Made by a program: the position numbers and the translations under genes. Shown piece after piece: positions 11,901 through 19,156 of a stretch of DNA of 24,976 nt; within the stretch, counting starts at the first letter, position 1, and the number at the start of each line of letters is the position of its first letter. The notes beneath the pieces were generated by a model that was given only the letters and a program-made list of their open reading frames with translations, was not told the DNA's origin and ran no database searches. This DNA comes from a virus. The stretch covers positions 1 through 24,976 of IMG/VR virus record IMGVR_UViG_3300046820_000572, one strand, 5' to 3'.

Positions 11901-14900
11901 GACTACTCAGCATTCTATCCATTGATAGCAGACATTAAAAATGGAGTTCTTACTGTTCAGGGAACAGGAGTTCTTTCAGGATCTGGCACGTTTAGTGCAA
12001 ATCAGGCTACAAACAACACGATTTCTCTTGTACACAATTCTGTAACTAGAACAGATACAACATCTACTCAGACTCCATCTTTTGGTGGATCATTCACTGC
12101 TATAGATGGTGTTACATCATCTGCTGAGGGTCATGTTACTGCTATTAATCTTAAGACTGTAACTATTCCTTCTACTGTTGCTACTGCTACACAAACAGGA
12201 TTGTTAAGCAATGCTGATTGGATTACATTTAATGGCAAGCAAAATGTTATAACGCTTACAACAACTGGGACAAGTGGAGCGGCTACATTAGTAGGATCTA
12301 CGTTAAACATACCTAACTACACTCCTGATTTAAGTGGATACATAACTTTAGCTACCGATCAGACTATTACAGGTCTAAAGACTATTGTTAGAGGTGGTGA
12401 TGTGTTGAACTTTAAGATTGGAACGGACACTCTTTATGGTTTGAAAGTTGCTTACAATCAAAATGAGCTTGTTCCTAGCGGAGAGGCTACATGGAGTTTT
12501 GTAAATACATTTAACAGAAATGGTAGCGGTTTTGAAACAACTCCTATCTCATTCTTTAGAGGTGTACTTGTTACAGGAGAAAGACTTTTAAGTGCTTCTA
12601 TTAATTCAAATCTTTTAGACTACTACTCAAACAACCCATCTGGTAGATATCCTGTGTACGCTTACAATACAGGCGTACAGCAGTTCTCTACTGGCATTAT
12701 TGTTGGAAAGACCACTGGAGTTGTTAACGCTGCAACAGGAGCTATTTCTGACTTGCCTTCTGGTGTTGTTGCTAACTTTAATGGGCGAGTTATTGGATCT
12801 AATGCTGTAAACTCAAACGAATTTGTTGCGCTTGGTCAGCTTGGTAGTTATGTTCCAACATCTAGAACTCTTACGATTAATGGAGTTACATTTGACTTAT
12901 CTGCTAATAGATCATGGACTATTACAGCTGGTGTTTCATCTGTAACTGCGTCTAGTCCATTGTTCTCAAGTGGAGGTGCTACTCCTAATATTACCATTCA
13001 ACAAGCAACTGCGTCACAGAATGGATTCCTATCTAACTCAGATTGGACAACATTCAATAGCAAAGCAAATGCTAATGGTAGCAATGCAAGTGGTACATGG
13101 GGGATTAGTATTACTGGTAACGCTGAGACTGTAGATGGATTTAGTGCTTCTACTTCAACATTGGGTAATCATATTGTTGTTAGAGATGCGTCAGGATATA
13201 TTTTTGGTAACTATATCAATATGTCTGACGATGGTAATCCTGGAGCAGGAACATCCATTACATCATTTATTACCAAGCAAGGAGATAATTATTATAGATC
13301 TGTTTCTCCTACAAATGCAATGTCTTCTATTAGAAGTGTTGCATCTGGATCTTGGGGTATTAATATTACTGGAAGTGCAGGATCTGCATCAACAGCGTCA
13401 TTAGTAAATGGTACTTCTGGTGGAGCTATTCAGTCTTGGGATATAAGAACCATTTCTCCAAGTTCAATGACTGCTGCTCGTTTGGGATTTGGATTTACAT
13501 CTTGGTCTAATAACAACACTGGTCCATATGCTGACTATTTACATCTTAGGTCATATTCTGATGGATCAGGAGGAGCTGACAATCTAGTTATGTTCTTAAA
13601 GAGTGGTATAGGAATGAGAATATACCAGCAGGCATTTGGATCAGCTTCTGTTTATTCATCTTTTGCTGATGTTTTACTATCTACAAATTTTAGTTCTTAT
13701 GCTCTTCCATTAACAGGAGGAACTTTAAGTGGCCCGTTAACTATTAATGGAAATGACAATCAGTTAGTTATTAATGGTAGTACTGGAGCATTAGTCGCTG
13801 GAATGTTTTTTAGAGAGGCAGGAACTAATAAATGGGAATTATATCATTATAATGGTTCTTTTAGATTTTACAATTATAGTTCTGGAAGTGAAGAATTGTC
13901 TATTTCTAATTCAGGCGGTTTTGTAACAGCAAGAACATCTTTTAGAGCTCCTATATTTTATGATTCAGATAATACAGCTTATTATGTTAACCCTAATAGT
14001 GACACAAATTTATACGGTACGCTTCAAGTAAGTGGAGGGCATGGAAATTCTCAAATAGGTGTTAGACTTTTAGCATCAGAAAATGGTGGAGGAGGTGGTC
14101 AAATAAACTTAAGAATGTGGTGTTCTGAACCTGGTGTAACATGGAACTGGGGTGGATTTGGATATAACGTGACAAATGATGGTGGGTCTCCTGGTGGATT
14201 CGGTAGATTAAATACAAGTCATGGACAGGCTTATATGAGATTCTCAGATACTGGAGATTGGTATTTTTACAATACTAACACTTCTGGAACTAGAACTCAA
14301 TCTCTTCAATTTACTTCAGCTGGGGCTGCTATTTTTGGTAGCGCGATTACAACTACAAATGTTAATGCTCCATCTGGATATACAAGTTTTGGTAACCCTT
14401 GGGGTACAGCAAACTCAGCGTTTTTCCCTAACGGTATTACTACAGCTGGATCAACTAACTGGATTTATGGAAGTAATACATATATAGGCAACGCGCCTTC
14501 TAATGGAGCTGGGCATGAGTTCTTTGCTAGTGGTAGTTCAAATTCTACTGGGGATGTTAGTGCGTTTTCATCAATGCGTGCTCCTATATTTTATGATAGA
14601 AATAATACTGCATATTACGGAGACTTTGCAACTACCTCTAGAATGAATTCCATTCTTTTAGATTCACCTTCTACAACAGGTGGTGTTACAGCTTTAACTT
14701 TTGCTCCTATTTCAACTGAGTACGCAGATGCTGGATATGTGAATAGGTGGTATCCAATGACATATCAAAGAGCTAGATATGGTGATGGATATGTAACTCA
14801 CTTAAATACAGGATTATATAAAACCACAAGCGGTTGGGGGGCAGGTCAGAATGGATGGTATGCTGCTATAGGTGGTAGTGATGCTTCTCCAACAGAAGAG

Positions 14901-15890
14901 TGGAGATTAACTTATGGTGGTGAATTACGTCATTCATACGGTTATGTTACTATAGCTGGATCAGCTAGATCTCCAATCTTTTATGACTCTGACAATACAG
15001 CCTATTACATTAATGCTGCTTCAGGATCAAGCTTAAACTGGCTAACAATAAATGACTGGTACTATGTTGCTGCTGCTACTGGACTTTATTGGAATGCGTA
15101 CAGTAGAGCTATTGCTTCGCCTGAATATACTGGTAATGCATACGGTACTGTAGCAACAGTTGGTAGTAGAAATGGATGGGCTGGATATGGTATTGGATCT
15201 AGACACGTGTTCATGAGTACAGGTGGTGATAATGTTGGTGTACATGATAATAGCAGGGGGTGGATTTGGTATTGGAATGGGTCTTTTACTAGTTTTGATT
15301 TTGGATACCTTCAGGCCGCAGGCTCTATGCGTGCTCCTATTTTCTACGATTCTAATAATACTGGATACTACGTTGATCCTAGTGGTGGATCATATTTCGC
15401 TGGGTCTTTAGAAATAGCTAATGGGTACGTATTAACAAATGGAATTGGTGGTTCTATGTATATGACATCAGTATCTGGTTCATTTGGAGGATATCTAAGA
15501 ACCAGTGGACACATGGTGTTAGATCAGATGAATGCTGGGTATAATGTTTATGTACTTGATGGCAATAGCGTAGGTGTTGTTAAAAATGCTGGGTCACAAT
15601 CCTGGTCTGCATTTTCAGATAGAACAATTAAAACCATTCACTCCTTGATGGAAGATAATCTATCAAAACTTGAATCAATCAGTCCAATTTATTATTCTTT
15701 TAATAACTTTGCAGATGATAAGAACAGGATAGGATTGATTGCTCAAGAGGTACAAGAACATTTTCCTGAGCTCGTTGAAGTAGAACCAATGACTGAAAAA
15801 CTGGTTCTTGATTACACAGGTCTTATCCCAGTTCTTCTTGGAGCAATTAAAGAACTTAAAAAAGAAATTGATACATTAAAAGCAAACTAA
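8988..15890 (+). CDS. Giant tail fibre with S74 self-cleaving chaperone domain
   Basis: This 2,300-residue receptor-binding fibre is expected at the distal tail. The N-terminus (MRFSDFLLVSDPGDLDFIVG) is probably the virion anchor. Most of the chain is Gly, Ser, Thr and Asn-rich beta repeat. A domain of about 90 residues occurs twice (about 198-285 and 890-979), each copy with QY.GTWN at its start and SVFGR.G near its end. A motif P-I-F-Y-D-x-x-N-T-x-Y-Y occurs four times in the C-terminal third (near 13950, 14580, 14965, 15330). The end is a peptidase S74 intramolecular chaperone: SDRTIKT from residue 2210, IGLIAQEV (2249-2256), then a terminal coiled coil (IKELKKEIDTLKAN). In this family the chaperone helps trimerise the fibre and cuts itself off before the Ser-Asp. 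No domain for carbohydrate cleavage is recognised. Confidence 0.93.
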   Translation: MRFSDFLLVSDPGDLDFIVGYTEEQNIRISVSDIFGGYIKGSGNAGYVPVFTSNDSIGNSQIFQDGSNIVIGGVNAMGYRLAVGGTIYAVNGAVIETTSLGADALRVISEGENIFVIPNDLGQSITSSRRIIHPPAVLTTESATLGQLNAAISNLDNQIDILLDLKVDKTSVGVANGVASLDAGGKVPLSQIPDSIIGQVQYMGTWNAFTNTPTLNPLVPEEKGHYYVVSVAGVFGGVDYAVGDWIISNGVIWEKVDNTDAVTSVFGRIGAILAIEADYQSFYPRLSQAYDNPTWINSLAFTKITGVPPFLLENQTITLSGDVTGSGKTSISTTISNNAVSNEKLRDSVGTSVIGRSVFSTGDPADIQANSDGHVLLRSAGNLLFGLISSDSISSINWSKITGTPTTLSGYGITDAYTKTEADNKFVPYTGASANVNLGSNNINANSFIKAGGTSSQFLKADGSVDASQYVPTTRSINAGTGLTGGGNLSSDVNISFDTTWGDIRYAYRTRQLTINGTTYDLSADRTWNVGTVTSVGLSMPSAFTVSNSPVNGSGTLTVVGAGTTADYIRGDGSLATFPSLAGYVPYTGATQDVNLGTYGLTSDFVRFNTTNTSIPSAEGVMWWDSVDGTVRLSVQGNIYSVPIGQSIISKVRNNTNVNLLRTNYQVVKISGAQGQRLAVTLAQANNDLNSVSTLGLVCENIFKNQEGFVINIGQITNINTTGSLQGETWNDGDVIYLSPTIAGAVTNVKPIAPQHTVILGYVEYAHANNGKIYVKIDNGYELEELHDVSAEPFVNNGLLYRDTTLNLWKSATISTILGYTPAPQGNYITALTGEVTASGPGSVTATLSNSAVTGKVLTGLNIAGNAILSTDSILTAFGKLQHQVNQLVGGLQYEGTWNASTNTPTITSSVGTDGTFYIVNVAGTTNINGINDWEVGDWIVFHDTAWQKVDNSDSVSSVFGRVGNIVANQSDYSAFYPLIADIKNGVLTVQGTGVLSGSGTFSANQATNNTISLVHNSVTRTDTTSTQTPSFGGSFTAIDGVTSSAEGHVTAINLKTVTIPSTVATATQTGLLSNADWITFNGKQNVITLTTTGTSGAATLVGSTLNIPNYTPDLSGYITLATDQTITGLKTIVRGGDVLNFKIGTDTLYGLKVAYNQNELVPSGEATWSFVNTFNRNGSGFETTPISFFRGVLVTGERLLSASINSNLLDYYSNNPSGRYPVYAYNTGVQQFSTGIIVGKTTGVVNAATGAISDLPSGVVANFNGRVIGSNAVNSNEFVALGQLGSYVPTSRTLTINGVTFDLSANRSWTITAGVSSVTASSPLFSSGGATPNITIQQATASQNGFLSNSDWTTFNSKANANGSNASGTWGISITGNAETVDGFSASTSTLGNHIVVRDASGYIFGNYINMSDDGNPGAGTSITSFITKQGDNYYRSVSPTNAMSSIRSVASGSWGINITGSAGSASTASLVNGTSGGAIQSWDIRTISPSSMTAARLGFGFTSWSNNNTGPYADYLHLRSYSDGSGGADNLVMFLKSGIGMRIYQQAFGSASVYSSFADVLLSTNFSSYALPLTGGTLSGPLTINGNDNQLVINGSTGALVAGMFFREAGTNKWELYHYNGSFRFYNYSSGSEELSISNSGGFVTARTSFRAPIFYDSDNTAYYVNPNSDTNLYGTLQVSGGHGNSQIGVRLLASENGGGGGQINLRMWCSEPGVTWNWGGFGYNVTNDGGSPGGFGRLNTSHGQAYMRFSDTGDWYFYNTNTSGTRTQSLQFTSAGAAIFGSAITTTNVNAPSGYTSFGNPWGTANSAFFPNGITTAGSTNWIYGSNTYIGNAPSNGAGHEFFASGSSNSTGDVSAFSSMRAPIFYDRNNTAYYGDFATTSRMNSILLDSPSTTGGVTALTFAPISTEYADAGYVNRWYPMTYQRARYGDGYVTHLNTGLYKTTSGWGAGQNGWYAAIGGSDASPTEEWRLTYGGELRHSYGYVTIAGSARSPIFYDSDNTAYYINAASGSSLNWLTINDWYYVAAATGLYWNAYSRAIASPEYTGNAYGTVATVGSRNGWAGYGIGSRHVFMSTGGDNVGVHDNSRGWIWYWNGSFTSFDFGYLQAAGSMRAPIFYDSNNTGYYVDPSGGSYFAGSLEIANGYVLTNGIGGSMYMTSVSGSFGGYLRTSGHMVLDQMNAGYNVYVLDGNSVGVVKNAGSQSWSAFSDRTIKTIHSLMEDNLSKLESISPIYYSFNNFADDKNRIGLIAQEVQEHFPELVEVEPMTEKLVLDYTGLIPVLLGAIKELKKEIDTLKAN
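9579..9840 (+). repeat. Tail-fibre domain repeat, copy 1
   Basis: Encodes about 88 residues from GQVQYMGTWNAFTNTP to the FYP after SVFGRIGAILAI. It matches copy 2 (11655-11923) in order and in key positions: QY.GTWNA.TNTPT, YYVVSVAG, VGDWI, W.KVDN.D.V.SVFGR.G. Codon-level identity is low, so the duplication is old or the domain arrived twice. Confidence 0.72.
11655..11923 (+). repeat. Tail-fibre domain repeat, copy 2
   Basis: Second copy of the roughly 90-residue fibre domain, from GGLQYEGTWNASTNTP through VGDWIVFHDTAWQKVDNSDS to SVFGRVGNIV and FYP. It has a few extra residues in the loop before VGDWI compared with copy 1. The two copies are separated by about 600 residues of unrelated beta repeat. 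Confidence 0.72.
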
Positions 15891-15891
15891 T

Positions 15892-16242
15892 ATGATTTAC
15901 ACATGGAAAGTAACAGGCATGAAGGGCATGGACTTGCCTAACGAGCCAAACGCAATTATCCAGACTTACTGGACAAAGACAGGAGTAGACGAGCAAGGTA
16001 ACGAAGGAGTGTTCTCTGGAGCAACTCCATTTCCTCCTAGCTCAATTGATCCAGAAAACTTTATTCCTTACGATCAGTTGACAGAGGAGATTGTACTTGG
16101 ATGGATTCAGTCTGTTGTTGTTGGATCTTACGAAGAGCATGTAAACTCTCAGATTCAAAAGCAAATTGATCTATTGAAAGTTAAAGAAGAGCCACTTCCT
16201 TGGGCTCCTCCAACTCCTGATCCCGTGCCTAGCGCAGAATAA
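15892..16242 (+). CDS. Conserved fibre-adjacent phage protein, 116 aa
   Basis: The product starts MIYTWKVTGMKGMDLPNEPN and continues with IIQTYWTKTGVDEQGNEGVF, FSGATPFPP, YDQLTEEIVLGWIQSVVVGS, EEHVNSQIQKQIDLL and a Pro-rich tail. The order 'YTW.V.G......N...QTYW...G.DE.GN.G.FSGATPF.......F.....LTEE.VLGWIQ' is a widespread phage protein type (DUF7936-like), often near fibre genes. The function is not established; a role in fibre assembly or as a small virion part is plausible. The ATG comes 1 nt after the fibre stop. Confidence 0.75.
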   Translation: MIYTWKVTGMKGMDLPNEPNAIIQTYWTKTGVDEQGNEGVFSGATPFPPSSIDPENFIPYDQLTEEIVLGWIQSVVVGSYEEHVNSQIQKQIDLLKVKEEPLPWAPPTPDPVPSAE

Positions 16243-16252
16243 AAATTAGTAG

Positions 16253-16260
16253 TATATTTG
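16253..16260 (+). promoter_or_regulatory. Late-type promoter box TATATTTG
   Basis: The box lies 17 nt before the ATG at 16278, between the fibre-adjacent gene and the next one. It shares GTATATTTGTCAAAA with 8393-8400. No TTG at -33. Confidence 0.68.
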
Positions 16261-16277
16261 TCAAAAATTAAATCTTT

Positions 16278-16673
16278 ATGAAACTCAAATTAAAAGACCT
16301 AGTGCTCTTAAGACAAGAGCTTAACGGGTTGTCTGATCGGACAACTGGACAAGTTTTCTACAAAGGTCTCCTACTACAGGAGATTCACTTCAAGGCAAAG
16401 TATCAGCTTTCAAAACTTTCTAAAGAAATTGAGAAAGAAATTGAGGAGCTTACTGAGTCTGAGAAGGAGCTATTTAAGAAGCATTTCGGAGAGACAGAGC
16501 CAGAGCAAACAAAGGAATTCTTTGAAAGCGAGGCATTTGTTAACTATAGCACTGAAAGAGCTGAGTTGTTTGAAACAGAGATTGACTTTAAAGACTTCTA
16601 CTTTAACGTAGATGAATTTGACTTTAAGTCAAGTGAATCGTATCCATCTTTCATTGACCTATTCCTAAAGTAA
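16278..16673 (+). CDS. Conserved phage protein, 131 aa, unknown function
   Basis: Begins MKLKLKDLVLLRQELNGLSD and has a first half resembling 'L..EL.GL.....G...YKGLL.....KAKY.L.KL', a pattern I associate with small proteins of Bacteroidota phages, without a known role. The second half is highly acidic (EIEELTESEKELFKKHFGET) and ends in aromatic, acidic strands (FYFNVDEFDFKSSESYPSFI). The segment LSKEIEKEIEELTESEKE should form a coiled-coil helix. It is transcribed from its own TATATTTG box and followed by a strong terminator, so it forms a single-gene unit. Confidence 0.68.
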   Translation: MKLKLKDLVLLRQELNGLSDRTTGQVFYKGLLLQEIHFKAKYQLSKLSKEIEKEIEELTESEKELFKKHFGETEPEQTKEFFESEAFVNYSTERAELFETEIDFKDFYFNVDEFDFKSSESYPSFIDLFLK

Positions 16674-16701
16674 TACCACAATATTAACTAGGGTAAGAGA
16701 G

Positions 16702-16738
16702 TCCCACTTCAGCATAAGCTGTGGTGGGATTTCTTTTT
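16702..16738 (+). terminator. Intrinsic terminator after gene 16278-16673
   Basis: CCCACTTCAGC (16703-16713) pairs with GCTGTGGTGGG (16718-16728) over 11 positions, with one U-U mismatch and one G-U pair, around the loop ATAA. It is followed by the T-rich tail ATTTCTTTTT. It separates the fibre-region transcript from the lysis cassette. Confidence 0.85.
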
Positions 16739-16755
16739 ATGACATAAAAAATGAC

Positions 16756-16763
16756 TATTTTTG
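16756..16763 (+). promoter_or_regulatory. Promoter box TATTTTTG for the lysis cassette
   Basis: TATTTTTG fits TAnnTTTG and lies between the terminator and the first holin-like gene (ATG at 16785), with an A-rich leader. It differs from the TATATTTG boxes at one base, so it may be weaker or differently timed. Confidence 0.5.
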
Positions 16764-16784
16764 GGAAAAAAAACAATTACGTAA

Positions 16785-16997
16785 ATGAGTAATATTCCAC
16801 CATTTGAGCAGGTACTGGGTTTAGGGGTTATAGGGGCGGTTACTTCGGTAATGAACATGAACGAAACTCTTAAATTCTTTATTTTAATTTTGACGTTTCT
16901 AGGTTTGATTGTCAAATTGTGGGAGCAAATTAAAAAAAGTGAGTTTTTTTTAAATGATGTTAAAATTATCTGGCGCAAAATATTTAAGAAGTTATGA
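16785..16997 (+). CDS. Holin-like membrane protein, 70 aa
   Basis: This is a probable holin that would permeabilise the inner membrane at lysis. Two hydrophobic segments (about residues 8-25, VLGLGVIGAVTSVM, and 29-47, LKFFILILTFLGLIVKLW) are followed by a basic tail (IIWRKIFKKL). Its size, its two helices and its position at the head of a cassette with an endolysin support the call; no family-specific motif is seen. The stop overlaps the next start as ATGA. Confidence 0.65.
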   Translation: MSNIPPFEQVLGLGVIGAVTSVMNMNETLKFFILILTFLGLIVKLWEQIKKSEFFLNDVKIIWRKIFKKL

Positions 16998-17230
16998 AAA
17001 AGTTTTTTGAATGGTCAAAAGGATTCCTATCCGAAAACGGAGAGGCGTCAAGCAAAAGATTTGTAGGTGTATTTAGTGCTGTTGCTCTTTGCTACACGCT
17101 TTACGCTAACCACGATGCAGTTAATGAGCCTTCTGAAGCATTAGTATATTCAGTAGCGGCTTTGTCTGCTGCTGCGCTAGGAATTAGTGCTGCTGAAAAG
17201 ATATTTAAGAAGCCTAATAGTGAAGAATGA
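16994..17230 (+). CDS. Second holin-like protein, 78 aa
   Basis: Starts MKKFFEWSKGFLSENGEASS, with two hydrophobic helices (about 21-40, KRFVGVFSAVALCYTLYANH, and 49-67, ALVYSVAALSAAALGISAA) and a charged C-terminus (EKIFKKPNSEE). The pattern 'SSKRFVG..SA..LC.TLYAN ... LV..VA.L....LG....EKIF' is familiar from holin-type proteins of Bacteroidota phages. It may be the main holin, with 16785-16997 as partner or antiholin. It is coupled on both sides by ATGA overlaps. Confidence 0.72.
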   Translation: MKKFFEWSKGFLSENGEASSKRFVGVFSAVALCYTLYANHDAVNEPSEALVYSVAALSAAALGISAAEKIFKKPNSEE

Positions 17231-17970
17231 AGAACCTTAGCAAGGAAGAACTATTGAGCCGAATGGAGGCGATTAATCGTAGCAATGCGATTATTTACTT
17301 TGACTTGAATGGTTTTATTCTTGGAGTGAATGTTATTTTTTTAAAAGCTATGGGATTAGCTGAAGATGAACACAATAAATTAATTGGGAAACATCATTCT
17401 ATTTTTGTTAGTTACGAATACTCTAAATCAGATGAGTATACAAAGTTTTGGGAAACTCTACGTGAAGGAAAGTTTTTTGAAGGTGAATTTGAAAGAAGAA
17501 AAATAGACAGCAGTCCTATCTATTTACAAGCGACTTATAATCCTATATTTAATGAGGTTGGTGAAATAACAAAGATCATGAAGATCGCTACTGATATCAG
17601 CCAAACTATTGAAAGTAAGAATAAGATTGAGGAGCTATCTCAAAATATAAAAGCAGAGTTGGAAAACTCAAATAAATTAAAGGCCGCAATCGAAATTGAA
17701 AAGGATGCAGCATTAAATGACTTAGACGCTACTATTAAGAAAAGTCAAAACGAGTTAATTAAGGTCATCGTAAAGTCTGCTCTTTTCGTAATTATGTCTG
17801 TTGGCTTTATTACAACTATAATGTACTCGTTTGCCATTCTATCGAATAAAGACACGCAAATTATTGGTTCAACATGGTCAAACATGTTTTCAGTTTTATT
17901 AACAAATGCCTTCTCCATTGTTGGCACAATTATGGGAATTAAATACGCAACTCAAGAAGAAAAAAAATGA
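17227..17970 (+). CDS. PAS-domain protein with two membrane helices
   Basis: A 247-residue protein. Residues about 18-125 form a PAS domain of the type found in chemoreceptors and BdlA-like proteins: NAIIYFDLNGFILGVN at the start, GKHHSIFV, DEYTKFWETLREGKFFEGEF, then LQATYNPIFNEVGEITKIMK and IATDIS. Such domains sense redox state, oxygen or small ligands through bound heme, flavin or other cofactors; which applies here cannot be seen. A coiled coil (126-178) leads to two membrane helices (about 180-203 and 216-238). No kinase, cyclase or methyl-accepting output domain follows. It is ATGA-coupled to the holin-like gene before it and the endolysin after it, so it may sense the state of the cell and tune lysis. 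Confidence 0.82.
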   Translation: MKNLSKEELLSRMEAINRSNAIIYFDLNGFILGVNVIFLKAMGLAEDEHNKLIGKHHSIFVSYEYSKSDEYTKFWETLREGKFFEGEFERRKIDSSPIYLQATYNPIFNEVGEITKIMKIATDISQTIESKNKIEELSQNIKAELENSNKLKAAIEIEKDAALNDLDATIKKSQNELIKVIVKSALFVIMSVGFITTIMYSFAILSNKDTQIIGSTWSNMFSVLLTNAFSIVGTIMGIKYATQEEKK

Positions 17971-18572
17971 ACACATCAAATTTAGCAACAAAATTACCAA
18001 AAGCGGCATCTTCTTACATGCTACAAGTTGTCGATAAGTACGACATTAAAAATCCTTTACATCTTGCTCACTTTCTAGCACAAATTGCGCATGAGTCAGG
18101 TAACTTCCAATTTGTTACTGAGAATCTAAATTATTCTGCTGAAGGTCTTCGAAAGGTATTTCCTAAGTACTTTGCAGATAATATTATAGCGATGAAGTAC
18201 GCAAGAAATAATGAGGCAATTGGTTCACGAGTGTACGCCAATAGAATGGGTAACGGTGACGAGGCTTCAAAAGAAGGATTTAAGTTTAGAGGTAGAGGCT
18301 ATATCCAGTTGACAGGTAAGAGCAATTACAAGGCTTTTTCTGACTTTATTAAAGAAGACTGTGTTGCAAACCCAGACCTAGTAGCCACAAAGTATCCAAT
18401 GGACTCAGCAATCTGGTTCTTTGATAAAAACAAACTTTGGGATATTTGTTCTAAAGGTTCAGGTGATGATACCGTAACCGCAGTTACTAAAAGAGTTAAC
18501 GGTGGAACACATGGTTTAGCTGATCGAATTGCAAAGTTTAAGCTATACTATTCACTTCTACAACAAGCTTAA
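17967..18572 (+). CDS. GH19 endolysin (peptidoglycan hydrolase)
   Basis: A 201-residue glycoside hydrolase family 19 lysin, expected to cut peptidoglycan glycan strands. Conserved parts: AHFLAQIAHESGNFQFVTEN with the catalytic Glu43 in HES, NLNYSAEGLRKVFPKYF (53-69), SRVYANRMGNGDEAS (87-101), the FRGRGYIQLTG substrate-cleft motif (107-117) and VNGGTHGLADR (177-187). No signal peptide is seen, so release through the holins is expected. The start overlaps the PAS gene as ATGA. Length is typical of single-domain phage GH19 enzymes. Confidence 0.92.
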   Translation: MNTSNLATKLPKAASSYMLQVVDKYDIKNPLHLAHFLAQIAHESGNFQFVTENLNYSAEGLRKVFPKYFADNIIAMKYARNNEAIGSRVYANRMGNGDEASKEGFKFRGRGYIQLTGKSNYKAFSDFIKEDCVANPDLVATKYPMDSAIWFFDKNKLWDICSKGSGDDTVTAVTKRVNGGTHGLADRIAKFKLYYSLLQQA

Positions 18573-18573
18573 T

Positions 18574-19107
18574 ATGAACAAAAATATTCTAGAGGTATTG
18601 GCTTGGTTTCTTTTTGGGGCTGTTGTTACTATTATAATTTATCCTCGCGAAGAACAGGAGAGTACTTTTGAGGTTGTAACTGAAGTTAAGACTGACACAG
18701 TTTATACTGAGATTGTTGACACTGTTTACATCCCTAAAAAAGAAATAAAAACGCAAGTTTTAAGGGACACAGTATTGGTTGATTATAAGCCCACTATTAG
18801 CTCGTTTGAGACTACATTCCCATTTGAGTATGGAAGTACTAAGGTTAGTGGAGAAGTCTTGGGAGAGGTGCTTAAAATGACGGCTACTAACGATTATAAG
18901 ATACCAGTTGTTACAAATACAATTACTGAAACAAGAACAGAAACAATAGTAAAAAAGCCAAAGGGTATTTACGTTGGTGGTGCAGTTAACTCTTTACTTC
19001 AGCCAAGTGCATCTGTTTCCTATTTAGACAATAAATATTTATTCAGTTACCAGTACCAACCATTTACTCAAACGCATCAAATTGGCATTAGCAAAAAATT
19101 GTTTTAA
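18574..19107 (+). CDS. Spanin-like envelope protein, 177 aa
   Basis: The start at 18574 is 1 nt after the endolysin stop; an upstream in-frame start (18529) would lie inside the endolysin. The N-terminus is a membrane anchor (ILEVLAWFLFGAVVTIIIYP). A long polar region follows with repeated 'DTVY' strands (VKTDTVYTEIVDTVYIPKKE). The last 50 residues are amphipathic strands (GIYVGGAVNSLLQPSASVSY, YLFSYQYQPFTQTHQIGIS) ending in KKLF, with the terminal Phe typical of outer-membrane beta proteins. An inner-membrane anchor, a periplasmic linker and an outer-membrane-like end beside a lysin fit a spanin that disrupts the outer membrane. It is not homologous by eye to Rz/Rz1. Confidence 0.6.
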   Translation: MNKNILEVLAWFLFGAVVTIIIYPREEQESTFEVVTEVKTDTVYTEIVDTVYIPKKEIKTQVLRDTVLVDYKPTISSFETTFPFEYGSTKVSGEVLGEVLKMTATNDYKIPVVTNTITETRTETIVKKPKGIYVGGAVNSLLQPSASVSYLDNKYLFSYQYQPFTQTHQIGISKKLF

Positions 19108-19108
19108 T

Positions 19109-19139
19109 TTGCGATATTAGATAAAAAAACTCATATTTG
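19109..19139 (+). promoter_or_regulatory. Promoter for the packaging block
   Basis: TTG at 19109-19111 (within TTTG from 19108), then 20 nt, then CATATTTG at 19132-19139, close to the Bacteroidota TTG-N19-TAnnTTTG consensus with T to C at the first base of the -7 box. The first gene starts at 19157. It drives the small genes, terminase and portal. Confidence 0.55.
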
Positions 19140-19156
19140 TATTTAATTATAATCAA

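Noticed and set aside
13135-13404. Second frame of 89 codons inside the tail-fibre gene
   Set aside because: A leucine- and isoleucine-rich shadow frame of the Gly/Ser/Thr-rich fibre codons, without a leader.
8988-15890. Diversity-generating retroelement acting on the tail fibre
   Set aside because: No reverse transcriptase and no template/variable repeat pair with adenine-specific differences are seen in the window.
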